Source: Agelas oroides (taxonomy: Eukaryota > Porifera > Demospongiae > Agelasida > Agelasidae). Taken from it: a stretch of 64,000 bases of DNA. A program made the translations under genes and the position numbers. This document shows, in pieces, positions 32,320 to 43,700 of the stretch (its first letter is position 1; the number at the start of each line of letters is the position of its first letter). Under the pieces are notes generated by a model that made no database searches, was not told where the DNA came from, and saw only the letters and a list, made by a program, of their open reading frames with translations. Location of the stretch: the NCBI GenBank assembly GCA_949130485.1, contig OX422183.1, positions 23,109,702 to 23,173,701 on the forward strand, read 5' to 3'.

Positions 32320-33039
32320 TAAGCATACACCCCCTGTGGATGAGCTTTAATTATGTCGAGGGGGGTGTATTGTCAGAATTGTGATTAGTGTCAAGGGGGG
32401 TAGAAGTGGTTAATCTTAATTACATACAGGGGGGGTTTTGTCAGAAGTGTGATTAGTGTCTGGGGGGCCAGTGTTGTCAGAATTATGGATTTGTGTCAAG
32501 GGGGGTAGAAGTGGATGAGCTTTAATTATGTCAAGGGGGGTGTATTGTCAGAATTGTGATTTGTGTCAAGGGGGGTAGAAGTGGTTAATCTTAATTATGT
32601 ATGGGGGGTATTGTCAGAATTGTGATTTGTGTCGAAGGGGGTAAACTTAAGTAGTATTATGTCTGGGGGGGGGGGGGGGGGGGGGGGGGCAGTGTTATCA
32701 GAATTATGTTTAGTGTCATGGGGGTACAAGTGATTCAAGCTTAATTATGTACAGGGGATGTATCATCAGAATTATGATTAGTGTCAAGGGGGTACAAGTG
32801 ATTCAAGCTTTATGTACAGGGGGTGTATCATCAGAATTATGATTTGTATCAAGGGGGGTTGAAGTAGATAAACTTCAAGTAGAATTACGTCCAGGGGGGT
32901 GTATTGCCAGAAGTATGATTAGTGTCAAGGGGGGTACAAGTGGTTCAGGGGGTGTATTGCCAGAAGTACAAGTGGTTCAGGGGGTGTATTGACAGAATTG
33001 TGATTTGTGTCGAAGGGGGTAAACTTATGTGTTATGTCT

Positions 33040-33071
<32 letters not shown>

Positions 33072-33440
33072 TTATCAGAATTATGTTTAGTGTCAAGGGG
33101 GTACAAGTGATTCAAGCTTAATTATGTACAGGGGGTGTATCATCAGAATTATGATTAGTGTCAAGGGTGTACAAGTGATTCAAGCTTAATTATGTACAGG
33201 GGGTGTATCATCAGAATTATGATTAGTGTCAAGGGGGTACAAGTGATTCAAGCTTTATGTACAGGGAGTGTATCATCAGAATTATGATTTGTGTCAAGGG
33301 GGGTTGAAGTAGATAAACTTCAAGTAGAATTACGTCCAGGGGGGTGTATTGCCAGAAGTACAAGTGGTTCAGGGGGTGTATTGACAGAATTGTGACTTGT
33401 GTCAAGGGGGATAAATGAAAGTATAATTATGTCCATGGGG
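32320..33440 (+). repeat. G-run minisatellite, left array
   Basis: Degenerate units of about 60-90 bp share ATTATGT, CAGGGGGTGTAT, CAGAATT and TTAGTGTCAAGGGGG. Two pure G tracts of more than 20 bases sit at about 32667-32690 and 33041-33066. The plus strand has strong G-quadruplex potential. Confidence 0.85.
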
Positions 33441-36400
33441 TTGTAATACAGTGGAACCCCGTGGAAAACCCTCAACAGCAGACACCCTGCATGTAGCTAA
33501 AGCATTTCAGCAACTGTTGGTTAACTCTTGTGAGCAGGCGTGATGGAACTTGCATAGCTAAAAGAAATGAAATCACTCAATTTTTTTTATAAAAAAAAAT
33601 TACCTATAGCTAAATCAAGTAGCTATTTTCTATTTCTGTAAATAGAAGTGGAAAATAGCTACTTGATTATACATGATGCCTTAATTCTGTTAATTGTGTC
33701 AGGGAGTACTATATACATCCCACTTGATTTGCTGTCCTGGGGGTTGGAAAAGCTGTTAATTACATCTGGGGGTGCTATATCCCATTTGATTGGCTATCTA
33801 AAGGGGTAGGCATGCTCTTAGTTGTATCAGGGGGGCACTAAGTCCCATTTGATTGGCTGTCCAGGTGTAGGGGTGGGGGGGATGAGCACAAAGCACGAAG
33901 CACAGAAATGAAAAATTTTAATGATGACCTGACAGGACTAGAAAAGTGAAATGAGTTTCTGAGCAGATACAAATAATCTAAATGATCCCTAGACAATCAT
34001 ACTGAGACTCTGGACAAAAATTATTATAATGACTCCTTGGACAGATACAAAATAAAATATGTGAATGACGTTCTTGACAGAGATGAACAGATCCCCAAAA
34101 AGTTCCTTAGGACAGGTAGGAGAATTTAACAAGTTATGCACGGCAGCTACATGTTTACAATAATGAAAACAAGCACATGCAAGGATGGAATCCCCAAATA
34201 GCAACTAAACAAGGAGCAACGCCGCAACACCTTTACATCTTGTGCCATTTTCCCATGCAACCATTGTTTGTTACACAATGTTGCAATTATGATGATTATC
34301 CAGTGTTTGTTTTAATTTGAAAGTGCTTTCTGGCAGCTACAAACCTACAACCTTGTACATTGTATACATATGTGGTTAGTTGTTGCCTTCAAAACAAAAA
34401 GTAGATGTCAGTTGTCTCTGTGGCTGTGAAGAAAGGGGTATTTCCTAAATGGGAGCTATATAGCATGACCAGTAAGACAAAAGTTTTTTTAACATTCTGA
34501 GCATAGGTCACGATGTTGAGCATCGATCTTGCTTGATGTATCTACCAATTCACACCTTGTTTCTGCTTAAAACTTGCTGTGGTATCTATCAAACAGAATC
34601 TACAACTTCCTATGTACTGTGTGAACTACCTTCTATGTATACTATTAGCCACACTCAGAGTTGGGTGATTGTTGACCATAATCCCTGACTACATAGTGTA
34701 TTTTACAACAGAGGTTTTAGTGCATTATTGCATGAGTGCAGGAATGAATTTTCACGACTCCAAATGAGATTGAAAACACTCCCTGTCAAGTGCAGTATCT
34801 CACATTGCACGGAAAGTAGTGTAAATATCTATGGACAAAATTGTCTTGCCAACAGCCGAGCAGTGCTTACAGTACATGGAGAGCCTGTATTTACATTATA
34901 CTATTTTAACACTACCAGTGTGCATATTGCACATTAGCTCTATGGAACTTAACACAATGCACACTCCAAGTATATAGCTTTCTTGTAATTGTTTAGTGAA
35001 CGCAAGTACAGTTCTGAAGAGCAGCTGTGTTTTTAAGTCAGGTTGTTACTGTACAGTAACTTGTAAAAACAACGAGTAATTTGATTACACAGCATGCATG
35101 TTAGCCACACCAGTAGAATTATGTTTTAGCTCAGCCTGTGCTCTGGAACTTGGGATCATTAATCCCTGGCTACCATACTCTAACTATAACAAATCTACAA
35201 CTTCCTATGAGTTCATTACTTACCTGATACTACAGAAACAAGAATGAAGTGGAAAAATAGTAAATTTGTGTTCATAGTTATTATATATTCACTGTTTTGG
35301 TCATTGAGGTAGCCAATGTCAACTATACAGCACCAACAGTATAACAACTGCCACAGCTTCGGCATGCACTCTACATTTATTAGCCCAACATAGCCTACTG
35401 CACAAAGCTCATTGAGTCTTCATTGCACTTCATGCAATGCAACATGGCCTCTAAACTTCAAATTTGCCTGTAATAGGCTTGCGCACATTATTTCATGAGC
35501 CAGTTACTGTCATCACATGCATTACAGAGACAACAGTAGTTATTAGTGTTTGAGGATAAGTGCCAGTTACTTTATTGAAAGAGGCAGCACTGAGAAGCTT
35601 GTTGAACCATCTCCAAGTTTTCTGACCTATTGCTGAGCTCAATAGCTTGCAAAATAAAAGTATGTCACACCATTTTTTTTTCAATCATGTTTATATAAGC
35701 TCATTACACACACATCTACTACTGCTGTCTCATTCTAATTTTTGGGGTGGTTTTTGATTTTGCTGCTTGCAATGAGGGAGTAAAGTTGCACTTGCCACAT
35801 AGAGATTGTGAGCACCTGATCATGTATTGTGGATAGTGATAATTGAAGCCACTTAGATAAGTAAACTGACTGGTCTATATATGGTATGTGGGCGGCAAGC
35901 CTACATGCTAACAAGTACAAATCTAATTTAGTAGTAGTTCCCAGGTTATGTAGCACTGTACAAGATTTGACTGAGACTTAGCATGGTACTCTGGAGTGAC
36001 TGGTAGCTAGCTGTTAGCTGTCAGCAAGAATATCTGTTTTATAAACACCTAGTGGCTATATTGTACAAGGCTCTATAGTTACTTGTCTATGCAGTAGGTA
36101 TCATCATGGATAATAGAGCAGGGTTGCATTGGCAACCAATCTTTGGTATTATGTTGTTCTTTATGCTATCATGATAGCACAAGCCTCAGAACAAGGATGC
36201 ACCAACATCGTTCACATGGAAAGTCCTCTTGCAATTAGTAGATCCTTTGAGTGGTCTAGCATACATCTGTACTCTTTCTATAGCTACTAGTTGCTCCAGA
36301 GGTCATGACCCTATACCATGCATGTATAAGATTGTAGCAAAGGGCCAGATCTCAGTCATGTGCTACATGCTCCAAGGGGCTACTTGTAGTCTTACAAGTC

Positions 36401-36734
36401 TTACAAGATTAGATTCAGATTTACAATAACACCAAGGACAAATTAGGTCAAGTTATTGTATAGCAATTTTAATCTGAGGACAAGGATTGGTTATTGCTGC
36501 ATAACTCCCATGGCTACCATGTTATAGCTAAGGATTGTGTACTTCACTTATCATAGGTTCTTATTGCCTTTATAGCTGTAAGTTTCTTTTCTGTCTAATG
36601 TAGCGAAACAGTGATTCACTGATTCTAAGAAATATTGCATGGTAGCTTTGGATTTAGGGTCGCCAAGTCCAAGGGCAAAGCTGACAACAAATTTGTGAGC
36701 TACGTGGCTATATACCTCAAAGGATTGGTCCTTG
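33441..36734. other. Core of the satellite element; no gene recognised
   Basis: No known domain is seen in any frame, and the longest ORFs are under 75 codons without convincing splice context. At 33614-33667 is a hairpin (ATCAAGTAGCTATTTTC arms around TGTAAAT). Further degenerate G-run units lie at 33700-33870. Confidence 0.5.
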
Positions 36735-37905
36735 TTGTTATTCACACAAGATAGTTTACACTGTAAACAAGGTGGTTTGTATGAAACATCATTCCTACCT
36801 CCACACAGGCTGTTCCCCACCTGTTACCATAGGAACAAGAACATCATTTCTATTCTCTACTCAGGCTGTTACCCACCTGTTACCATAGAAATGAACATCA
36901 TTCCTATCCTATACACGGGCTGTTCCGATAAGTGTACAAAAGCAGTCATCCTGTGATTCTGCTTTGTGGCACTTGCAGTTCCACAGTTTGGAAACAAATT
37001 TCTGCTGTTCTGCTACCACACAGCCTCAGAATTTTATAATGCACCAGAGAAATTTCTGCTACTCTGCTACCTCAGTAGCAGAATGTTTCTCATCTGAGAA
37101 ATATTCTGCTATTCTGCTAATCTGCTACCCCGGTGGCAGAACCTTTCTAACCAGAGAAACATTCTACTATTCTGCTACCAGAATTTTGTTCATCTGAGAA
37201 ACATTAGCAGGAGTTTTGAGGGAATATTTCAGCTATCATAGTGAATCTACATCATCAAAATTTTATTATTTTTTTATTATGATGATTGTTTTGCGGGGGC
37301 AAGGGGGGGGGGGCTGGAACTAACAACTGGTATGTTGGATTTTATAGCTTGCGCCAGCTTCTTGACAGGTTCAGCATATTTTGGGTTGTCCAGGAAACGG
37401 TTTAATGGCATATTTATTTGGTATATTGGCATACAGTCAAAATACGATGAAGGGATATCTGCAAAGCAAGCTAGGACATCAAAGTCTCTGAGTGCAAAGT
37501 AACTAATTTTCTTGAATGTTTGCCACTGAATTAGTGTATAATGTCAAAACACGCTAGACTGTGAATCCAGTTCAATAAGCAGTGCTGTACTTTGGGCAGG
37601 TATATAATGTGATTTATGTGTTGGCAAGAAAAGGGTTCTCAGGATTCAGGGCTGGGTTTCCTGCTACTGTTCAAGTGAGAGCAGAGTAGCAAAATAGCAG
37701 AATATTTCTCAGATGAGAAAAATTCTGCCACTGAGGTAGCAGAATAGCAGAAAAAGTCTCTGGTGCATTATAAAATTCTGAGGCTGTGGTAGCAGAACAG
37801 TGGAAATTTGCTTCCAAACTGTGGAACTGCAAGTGCCACAAAGCAGAATCACAGGATGGCTGCTTTTGTACACTTATTTGTTCCCCACCTGTTACCATAG
37901 AAACA
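36735..37905. mobile_element. Foldback element with long arms
   Basis: CCTGTTACCATAG, TGGCACTTGCAGTTCCACAG, CAGCCTCAGAATTTTATAAT and CTGCTATTCTGC at 36820-37180 recur in inverted order at 37675-37905. Arms are over 200 bp with about 450 bp between. The 89-codon minus ORF at 36551-36820 is unassigned. Confidence 0.7.
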
Positions 37906-37929
37906 TCATTTCATGCCATTGATTGTGTC

Positions 37930-38640
37930 AGGGGGACACTACATCCCATCTGATTGGCTCTCCATGGGGTGGACATGCAGTTAATTGTGTCAGAGGAGCA
38001 CCATGTTTTATGCAGTTAATTGTGTCAGGGGGGGGGGGGGGGGCATTACAACCCATTTGATTAGCAGTCCAGGGGGGTGGAGGTGCAGTTAATTGTGTCA
38101 GGGGGGCATTACAACCCATTTGATTAGCTGTCCAGGGGGGTGGACGTGCAGTTAATTGTGTCAGGGGGGCATTACGACCCATTTCATTAGCTGTCCAGTG
38201 GGGTAGACGTGCAGTTAATTGTGTCAGGGGGGCATTACAATCCATTTGATTAGCTGTCCAGGGGGGTGGACGTGCAGTTAATTGTGTCAGGGGGGCATTA
38301 CAACCCATTTGATTAGCTGTCCAGGGGGGTGGACGTGCAGTTAATTGTGTCAGGGGGGCATTACAACCCATTTGATTAGCTGTCCAGGGGGGTAGACGTG
38401 CAGTTAATTGTGTCAGGGGGGCATTACGACCCATTTGATTAGCTGTCCAGGGGGGTGGATGTGCAGTTAATTGTGTCAGGGGGGCATTACAACCCATTTG
38501 ATTAGCTGTCCAGGGGGGTGGACGTGCACTTAATTGTGTCAGGGGGGCATTACAACCCATTTGATTAGCTGTCCAGGGGGGGTATTGGCTACTAATTATG
38601 TCCAGGGGGCCATATTACCCAAACTGTCCATCCACAGGGG
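37930..38640 (-). repeat. 63-bp minisatellite, right array
   Basis: About ten units of 63 bp (theme GTGCAGTTAATTGTGTCAGG, CATTTGATTAGCTGTCCAGG). Because 63 is divisible by 3 the minus strand stays open for 210 codons (repeats of NAPLTQLTARPPPWTANQMG). I regard that ORF as a by-product of the array. Confidence 0.9.
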
Positions 38641-38741
38641 GTGTATGCTTATTAAATGGAATAGCCCATTACAAAATAACAGTATGAACAATCAACGAAC
38701 CACATCTCCCTTATAAAACAGGCCTAGATGTTATGCAAAGT

Positions 38742-38800
38742 CACCCACTGCGCAGGACGCGTTTCGGCCAATACCAGGCCTCATCAGCTGCGCTGGGGTG
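38742..38800 (-). ncRNA. Hammerhead ribozyme motif (type I)
   Basis: The minus strand reads CACCCCAGCGCAG, then the conserved core CTGATGA, stem II GGCC-loop-GGCC, core GAAAC, a palindromic ACGCGT region ending in the cleavable TC, then CTGCGCAGTGGGTG. Stem I is perfect for GCGCAG/CTGCGC and again for CACCC/GGGTG with a small internal loop. Stem III is the very short palindromic kind described in Penelope-like elements, which may work as a dimer. All core bases are present. Confidence 0.8.
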
Positions 38801-39126
38801 ACCGGGAGATGGGGACTGCTATCTCATGCACAGAATGCAGTCAGGTGGCTGGCCTTATTCAAAAGTCGGTAGAGACTCCTCGAAAGCACCGTCTCTTCGT
38901 GCAGCTGTTCTTCGTGCAGCTGTCTTTCGTTCGAAGGTCTTACGTAGCGATTGATCGTCACGTGTTATCGACGCGTGCGTGCGCGCGCGCGCATACAGAG
39001 GCACTGGAGGTACCGGAAGTATTGTTAATAAGGCACAAGGCAAACAGTGTAAGGCAAACAGTGCGTGTTTAAAGGCTGTGTGTGCATAAATGTGCCAAGC
39101 CAAGTAAACTGCATGTTCAGGCTGCG

Positions 39127-40776
39127 TTAAACAGTAGCTATGGCAATGCATTCAGTAATAATGTTTTTCAGGCACCTCCCGTACTTCTGTAAAGTCCTGG
39201 GGTAGCGATGCACAAAGGTCTTGTAGGTGCTACAGAGTTTTTGGTATACGTATCCCTGTCTAAGTAATCTGGTTGTGAGTAGTTTAGATCTGTAAACAAA
39301 ATCTTGGTAATTACAACATATCCTCAAATATCGAACTAACTGTGAAATTACTACTCCGTATGCTGGTTTTGAGGGTATGTTGCTATCCATGTGTGGAAAA
39401 TTGACTATTGAAAAGTTGAAGGCATCCCTCTTATCATACAAGTCTGTGCAAAACTTACCATTCAGGACATTAATGTTAAGATCCAGGTAGGAACAGCTGT
39501 CATGGCTCTCTGTAGTTTTCTTAAGCTCTAATTCTGGGGGGTAAATTTGGCCTATGCATGCTTGAAAATCAGGGTTGTTAAGTGTAAGCAAGTCATCAAT
39601 ATATCTGCAAGTATTACTAAATTTAGCTGCTACAGAGAGGTCAGTCCGGATTAGGGATTTCATAAACTCAAATTCATAGGAGAAAAGAAATAGATCCGCA
39701 ACTAATGGAGCACAATCAGTACCCATAGGGATGCCAATTGTTTGTTGGTAGACAGCTGATCCTATCTGGATGTATATGTTATCTATCAAGAAATTGAACA
39801 TCTCAACCAACTGGTTCACCGTTAAGTTACGGGTATTAGCTACAGGTCTGGAAGTCCAGTAAGCATAATCTTTTCCTAAGGCCATTTGGGAGGCATCTCT
39901 GGTATTGTATGCATTTCTAATTAACTCTTCCATGCGTGTTTTGAGCTGACTATGGGGGATGTTAGTATAGAGTGTACTGAAATCAAAGCTATCCAATGCT
40001 CTTGCGTGTCTCAACTTTTCTAGGGTGTTAGTCACTTCAGTGGAGTTGTTAATGACCCAAAAGCAGTTTACCCCGGTTCTTCTTTCTATACCATTGCAAT
40101 ATTCCTTGTAATGTTTAAGTATCAGCTGGAGACAGTGGGTAAGCAGCTTAGATAAAGGTTTGGTTGTGCAGGAGGCAGAAGCTGCTATAAAGCGATGTCC
40201 ATAGGGATTTTTGTGTAGTTTAGGCATCCAGTAAAAACCAGGCAATCTCTTCATGTCTTCTGCTACTTTAACCTTCGTGCTATGCATGTATGCTAAATGT
40301 TTTTGTACAATCTGGTCTACAGAATCCCTACAGTGGACATATGTAGATGCTTTCCCACTCTTTCCAGCTAGTTCGTTTCTAATCACCTCAGTGTAGTATT
40401 TCTTACAGACTATGATTATGTTATTGCTAGCTTTATCTGCAGGTACCAGGACATATTCGTTGTGGAGTTCCCGGAGGGCTGTCCTACACCTAGTGTCTTT
40501 CAAAACTTGTCTTTTTCTTGTTTTATGTCCCCGAGACTTGAGACGTTTGATGTTCTTTTCAATAAGGAGTTTCACCGTGCCCGCCCACTCATTGAGTGTG
40601 CACGGGTCTACTCCCTCTCTAGAAGCCCACGTATTTCTATAATCGTGTACTCCCTCCATGCACAGTTTCAGACACAGATCCCAGTTGATATTATTTTGCT
40701 CTCTAAAATTAGGGCCTTTTTTAATGAGGTGTCTAAGTTTCCTATTGGTTATGATGCTGAGGTCACCGGTGACCAC
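39127..40776 (-). CDS. Penelope-like reverse transcriptase (549 codons open)
   Basis: The frame is open throughout. RT motifs in order: FDFSTLYTNIP, then TIGIPMGTDCAPLVADLFLF, and the catalytic YIDD in CRYIDDLLTLNNPD, followed by DLYDKRDAFNFSIVNFP. This family is widespread in invertebrates and resembles the endonuclease-lacking type of Penelope-like elements; that subgroup label is tentative. The protein begins inside a conserved region (VTGDLSIITNRKLRHLIKKG), so the N-terminus is probably missing, and the Met at 40776 may not be the original start. A hammerhead ribozyme lies 330 bp beyond the stop. Confidence 0.8.
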   Translation of the reverse strand: MVTGDLSIITNRKLRHLIKKGPNFREQNNINWDLCLKLCMEGVHDYRNTWASREGVDPCTLNEWAGTVKLLIEKNIKRLKSRGHKTRKRQVLKDTRCRTALRELHNEYVLVPADKASNNIIIVCKKYYTEVIRNELAGKSGKASTYVHCRDSVDQIVQKHLAYMHSTKVKVAEDMKRLPGFYWMPKLHKNPYGHRFIAASASCTTKPLSKLLTHCLQLILKHYKEYCNGIERRTGVNCFWVINNSTEVTNTLEKLRHARALDSFDFSTLYTNIPHSQLKTRMEELIRNAYNTRDASQMALGKDYAYWTSRPVANTRNLTVNQLVEMFNFLIDNIYIQIGSAVYQQTIGIPMGTDCAPLVADLFLFSYEFEFMKSLIRTDLSVAAKFSNTCRYIDDLLTLNNPDFQACIGQIYPPELELKKTTESHDSCSYLDLNINVLNGKFCTDLYDKRDAFNFSIVNFPHMDSNIPSKPAYGVVISQLVRYLRICCNYQDFVYRSKLLTTRLLRQGYVYQKLCSTYKTFVHRYPRTLQKYGRCLKNIITECIAIATV

Positions 40777-40789
40777 ATGGCCTAAAGGC

Positions 40790-43700
40790 TGGTATGCACA
40801 CCGCCATAATTTACTCAGCCCGATATGCTAACAACGCGAGCATCTCAAAACTCGACTTTCTGTGAGCCTATATGCCAGCACTTTATACGTTCGCCTATCA
40901 ATCTTGCAGCTTGGCGCTCCAATGCATTCCCTTCTTCTTCGTCTTTGTAACCTCCTTTCTAGGAGAGTATCCCAAGTTGGGCTATGTAGGGCCGGGTTGG
41001 AGTAGTAGTGCGTTCCGGTGTGCACGGAGTTGGTTTAGAAAGTCCACAATGTACACCTGTGTTGCGTGGTCCTTAATCCATACACAACCGAGCATGACGT
41101 CGACAAAGTGGTCCGGGTCCAGGTTGATATCAGGGAGTAGCGATTTAACGTGGGAGGGTGCATCTGAGAGTAATTCACGGCGGCGAGTGGAGAGGGAGGG
41201 GCAGCGCAAGATGAAGTGGGCGGGGTCCTCAGGTGCAGTGAGACACAGCTTGCAGGTGGAGTTGCCAGGGGCTGTGCTATTCATCCTGCGTCGGAACCTC
41301 GAGGCGTCAGCCTCCAGGCCATCGCAGCCAACCAGCATTCTAAGACGAAAATTGGTTCTGATGGTGGCTTGTCGATCGTGCAGGGTGGAGGACCAATGGT
41401 GGGAGGGTTTACCGAGGGGGAGGTCGCAGTAGCCAATCGGATAGTCTGGACACTCTTCAGTGAGGGCGATGTAGTGATTGATATTTAGCAGCCTTTTGTT
41501 GGAGTTTTTCCAAGAGACTTTGTCCCTTGGGGTGGAGATAAGCTGTTCAAGGGATTGAAGGTGGAGATTGTCCAATAGTTGTTGCCATAGGGGGATGATC
41601 CCAGAGAGCAATGGGTTAGTCAACCGTTGTTCAAGGATCAGTCTGGGAAGGTCAGTAGTGGACATGGATGCGATGGAGTTGATGAAGGTGAGTTGTTGCT
41701 GTGATATGAACGAAGATATGTCCCTGGAGCCTAGGAGACTAGTTAGAGCTACACTAGGGCATCTGACAGGGAGGCCTTGAATGGTCCTTAGGATCTTCCG
41801 GTGGACGCGTTCCAGCATAAGTGATTCAGTTTTAGATATAGACCATAGTTCACATCCATACAGCATGATGGGAAGAGAGAGTGTGGAGTAAAGTCTGTGG
41901 GAGGTGACAGGATGTAAGCAGCCAAATCTGGAGCCGACTGCATTCAGGGCAAAGAAGGCACTCCGGCCAGCGGCACAACGCTCAGAAGTCCGAGCCAAGG
42001 TGGAGTAGTGAACTGAGCGTAGGATTCCAAGGTGGTGGTGTTCATCAACCTCTTGCAGTTGCTGGCCTGCTAGTAGCCATTGCCTATTGGATCTTGCGAA
42101 GGCCCTAGAGCGGGGTGATTCACCGAATACAAGGATCACGGATTTGGAGGAGTTCGGTCGGTAGTGCCACTGGGAGGCGTAGTGTGAGACAATATCTAGC
42201 ATTGCTTGTAGTTCTTCAGGGGAGCTGGCCACCAGTGCTAGATCGTCAGCGTACATTGGGGCACCGCAGAAGACTTCTCCAATCCTCGCTCCGAGACAGG
42301 AGTGGTCAAGAGTGTTTAAGAGGTCGTCCACAAAGATAGAGTATAACAATGGGGATAGAATTGCTCCCTGGCGGACACCCTGTAGGATTGGGAATGATCT
42401 GGAGTGATCGCCACATTGAAGTACAGAGCAAGAGGAGGAGGTGTACCAGTTGTTTAGGATATGCCAGATCCGGGTTGGGATGCCTTTGCGGTGCAGTTTG
42501 ACGAACAGTCCTTGGTGCCAGACTGTGTCGAAGGCTTTCTTGACATCTAACAATGCTACATATGCCTTCTTACCACTTTCCCTGATTGATTGGATGGCTT
42601 CTTGCAGGACAAAGGCAGTATGGATGGGACTGTAGCCAGAGCGGAAGCCACCCTGTAGTGGATTTAGGGAGAGGGCGGGGGATTGGAGTTTGGCAAGGAT
42701 GACTTTTTCGAAGAGTTTGGAGATGTTAGAGAGGAGGGAAATTCCACGGTAGTTGGATGGATCAGTCTGGTCTTTTTTCGGGTCTTTAGGTATTGGCGTA
42801 ATGTAACCGAGTTGGAAGACTGTAGGGATATGGCCAGTGGTGACTATGGCATTGAAGAGATCGGTGAGGAGGTTGCATGCCAGAGGGCCAGAGTGAATGA
42901 TGTGCTCAGGGTCAATTCCATCTGGGCCCGAGGCCTTGTGAGGTTTAAGGCCTTGAATGGCTTCCTTGACTTCATCCACTGTGATGGGTATTTCATTCCT
43001 TGCTGTAGTATCAAGAAGGGCCAGGTACTCTTCATTGATGGATTGCTGGAAATCAGAGTCGTATGTGCTATGGGGAGAGGGGACACCGAGTTGTTCGAAG
43101 TAGGAGGTCCATCCCTCGAGGAGGGCATCTCCTTGAAAGGTGGTGCCATTAAATGAGATGACTCGGGAGGGTTCAGGTGAGTGGCCATTGATGTTCCTGA
43201 TTTCTCTAAAGAGTTTACGGGAATCTGTATTGGCCAGGTCTAATTTCGAGAAGAAAAGTTCCCTTACATTTTTACGGTGGTTTCTGAGTTTTGCTCTAAA
43301 TTTCCGTTTGGATTCCTTATAGATAATTCGAAGAGGGTGATCAGGATTTCTAGGTTTTCCGGCATTTCTCCAGGTCTTGTGTGCATTGTTAGCGGTCTTT
43401 TGGGCCAGCTTAAGCTCATCATCCCACTCAGGCGTTTGGTGGGGAAAGAAACGCTTTGAGGGGATGTTTGTGTCAGCTGTAGACTTCATTAGGGAGATTA
43501 AGTGGGAGAGGGTTCTGTCAATGAGATGGGGGTTGGAAGAGTAATCTGACAGTGACGGAAGGGGTAGGTGGGATAGGCTAGCTTCTAGTGGGGATGTATA
43601 AGATCTCTTCAAATCATGCGTTGTGAGCTTCCTCCAGTTGGGACGGGGTGGGGGACTGGATTTTTTGTGATGGGTAGGGGAGTTGGGAAGGTGAGTACTT

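Larger units (their letters stand above)
32304..38667. mobile_element. 6.4 kb element with G-run minisatellite arms
   Basis: GGGCTATTCCATTTAATAAG opens it at 32304 and CTTATTAAATGGAATAGCCC closes it at 38667; the inverted match goes on inside (CATACACCCCCTGTGG). ATT is duplicated on both flanks (32301-32303, 38668-38670). Arrays of G-run units fill the two ends (32320-33440 and 37930-38640). The middle holds unassigned unique sequence and a smaller foldback at 36735-37905. No transposase was recognised, so it is non-autonomous. Confidence 0.75.
38680..40800 (-). mobile_element. Penelope-like retroelement (5'-truncated) with ribozyme
   Basis: It comprises the reverse-transcriptase gene at 39127-40776 and, downstream on the same strand, a hammerhead ribozyme motif at 38742-38800. 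Hammerheads are known in the terminal repeats of Penelope-like elements. No second ribozyme or repeat copy is seen 5' of the gene, and no GIY-YIG endonuclease. The 5' end lies close to the 3' end of the LINE at about 40790, so I infer truncation there. Confidence 0.7.

Noticed and set aside
32320..33440. CRISPR-like array
   Set aside because: Units are degenerate, vary in length, lack unique spacers, and the context is eukaryotic.
37928..38560. 210-codon minus-strand ORF of 21-residue repeats
   Set aside because: It arises because the minisatellite unit is 63 bp, divisible by three; no start context or independent coding evidence.
40462..40785. Plus-strand ORFs over the Penelope RT and the LINE (for example 40872-41432, 42683-43156)
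   Set aside because: Shadow frames of the long minus-strand RT genes.
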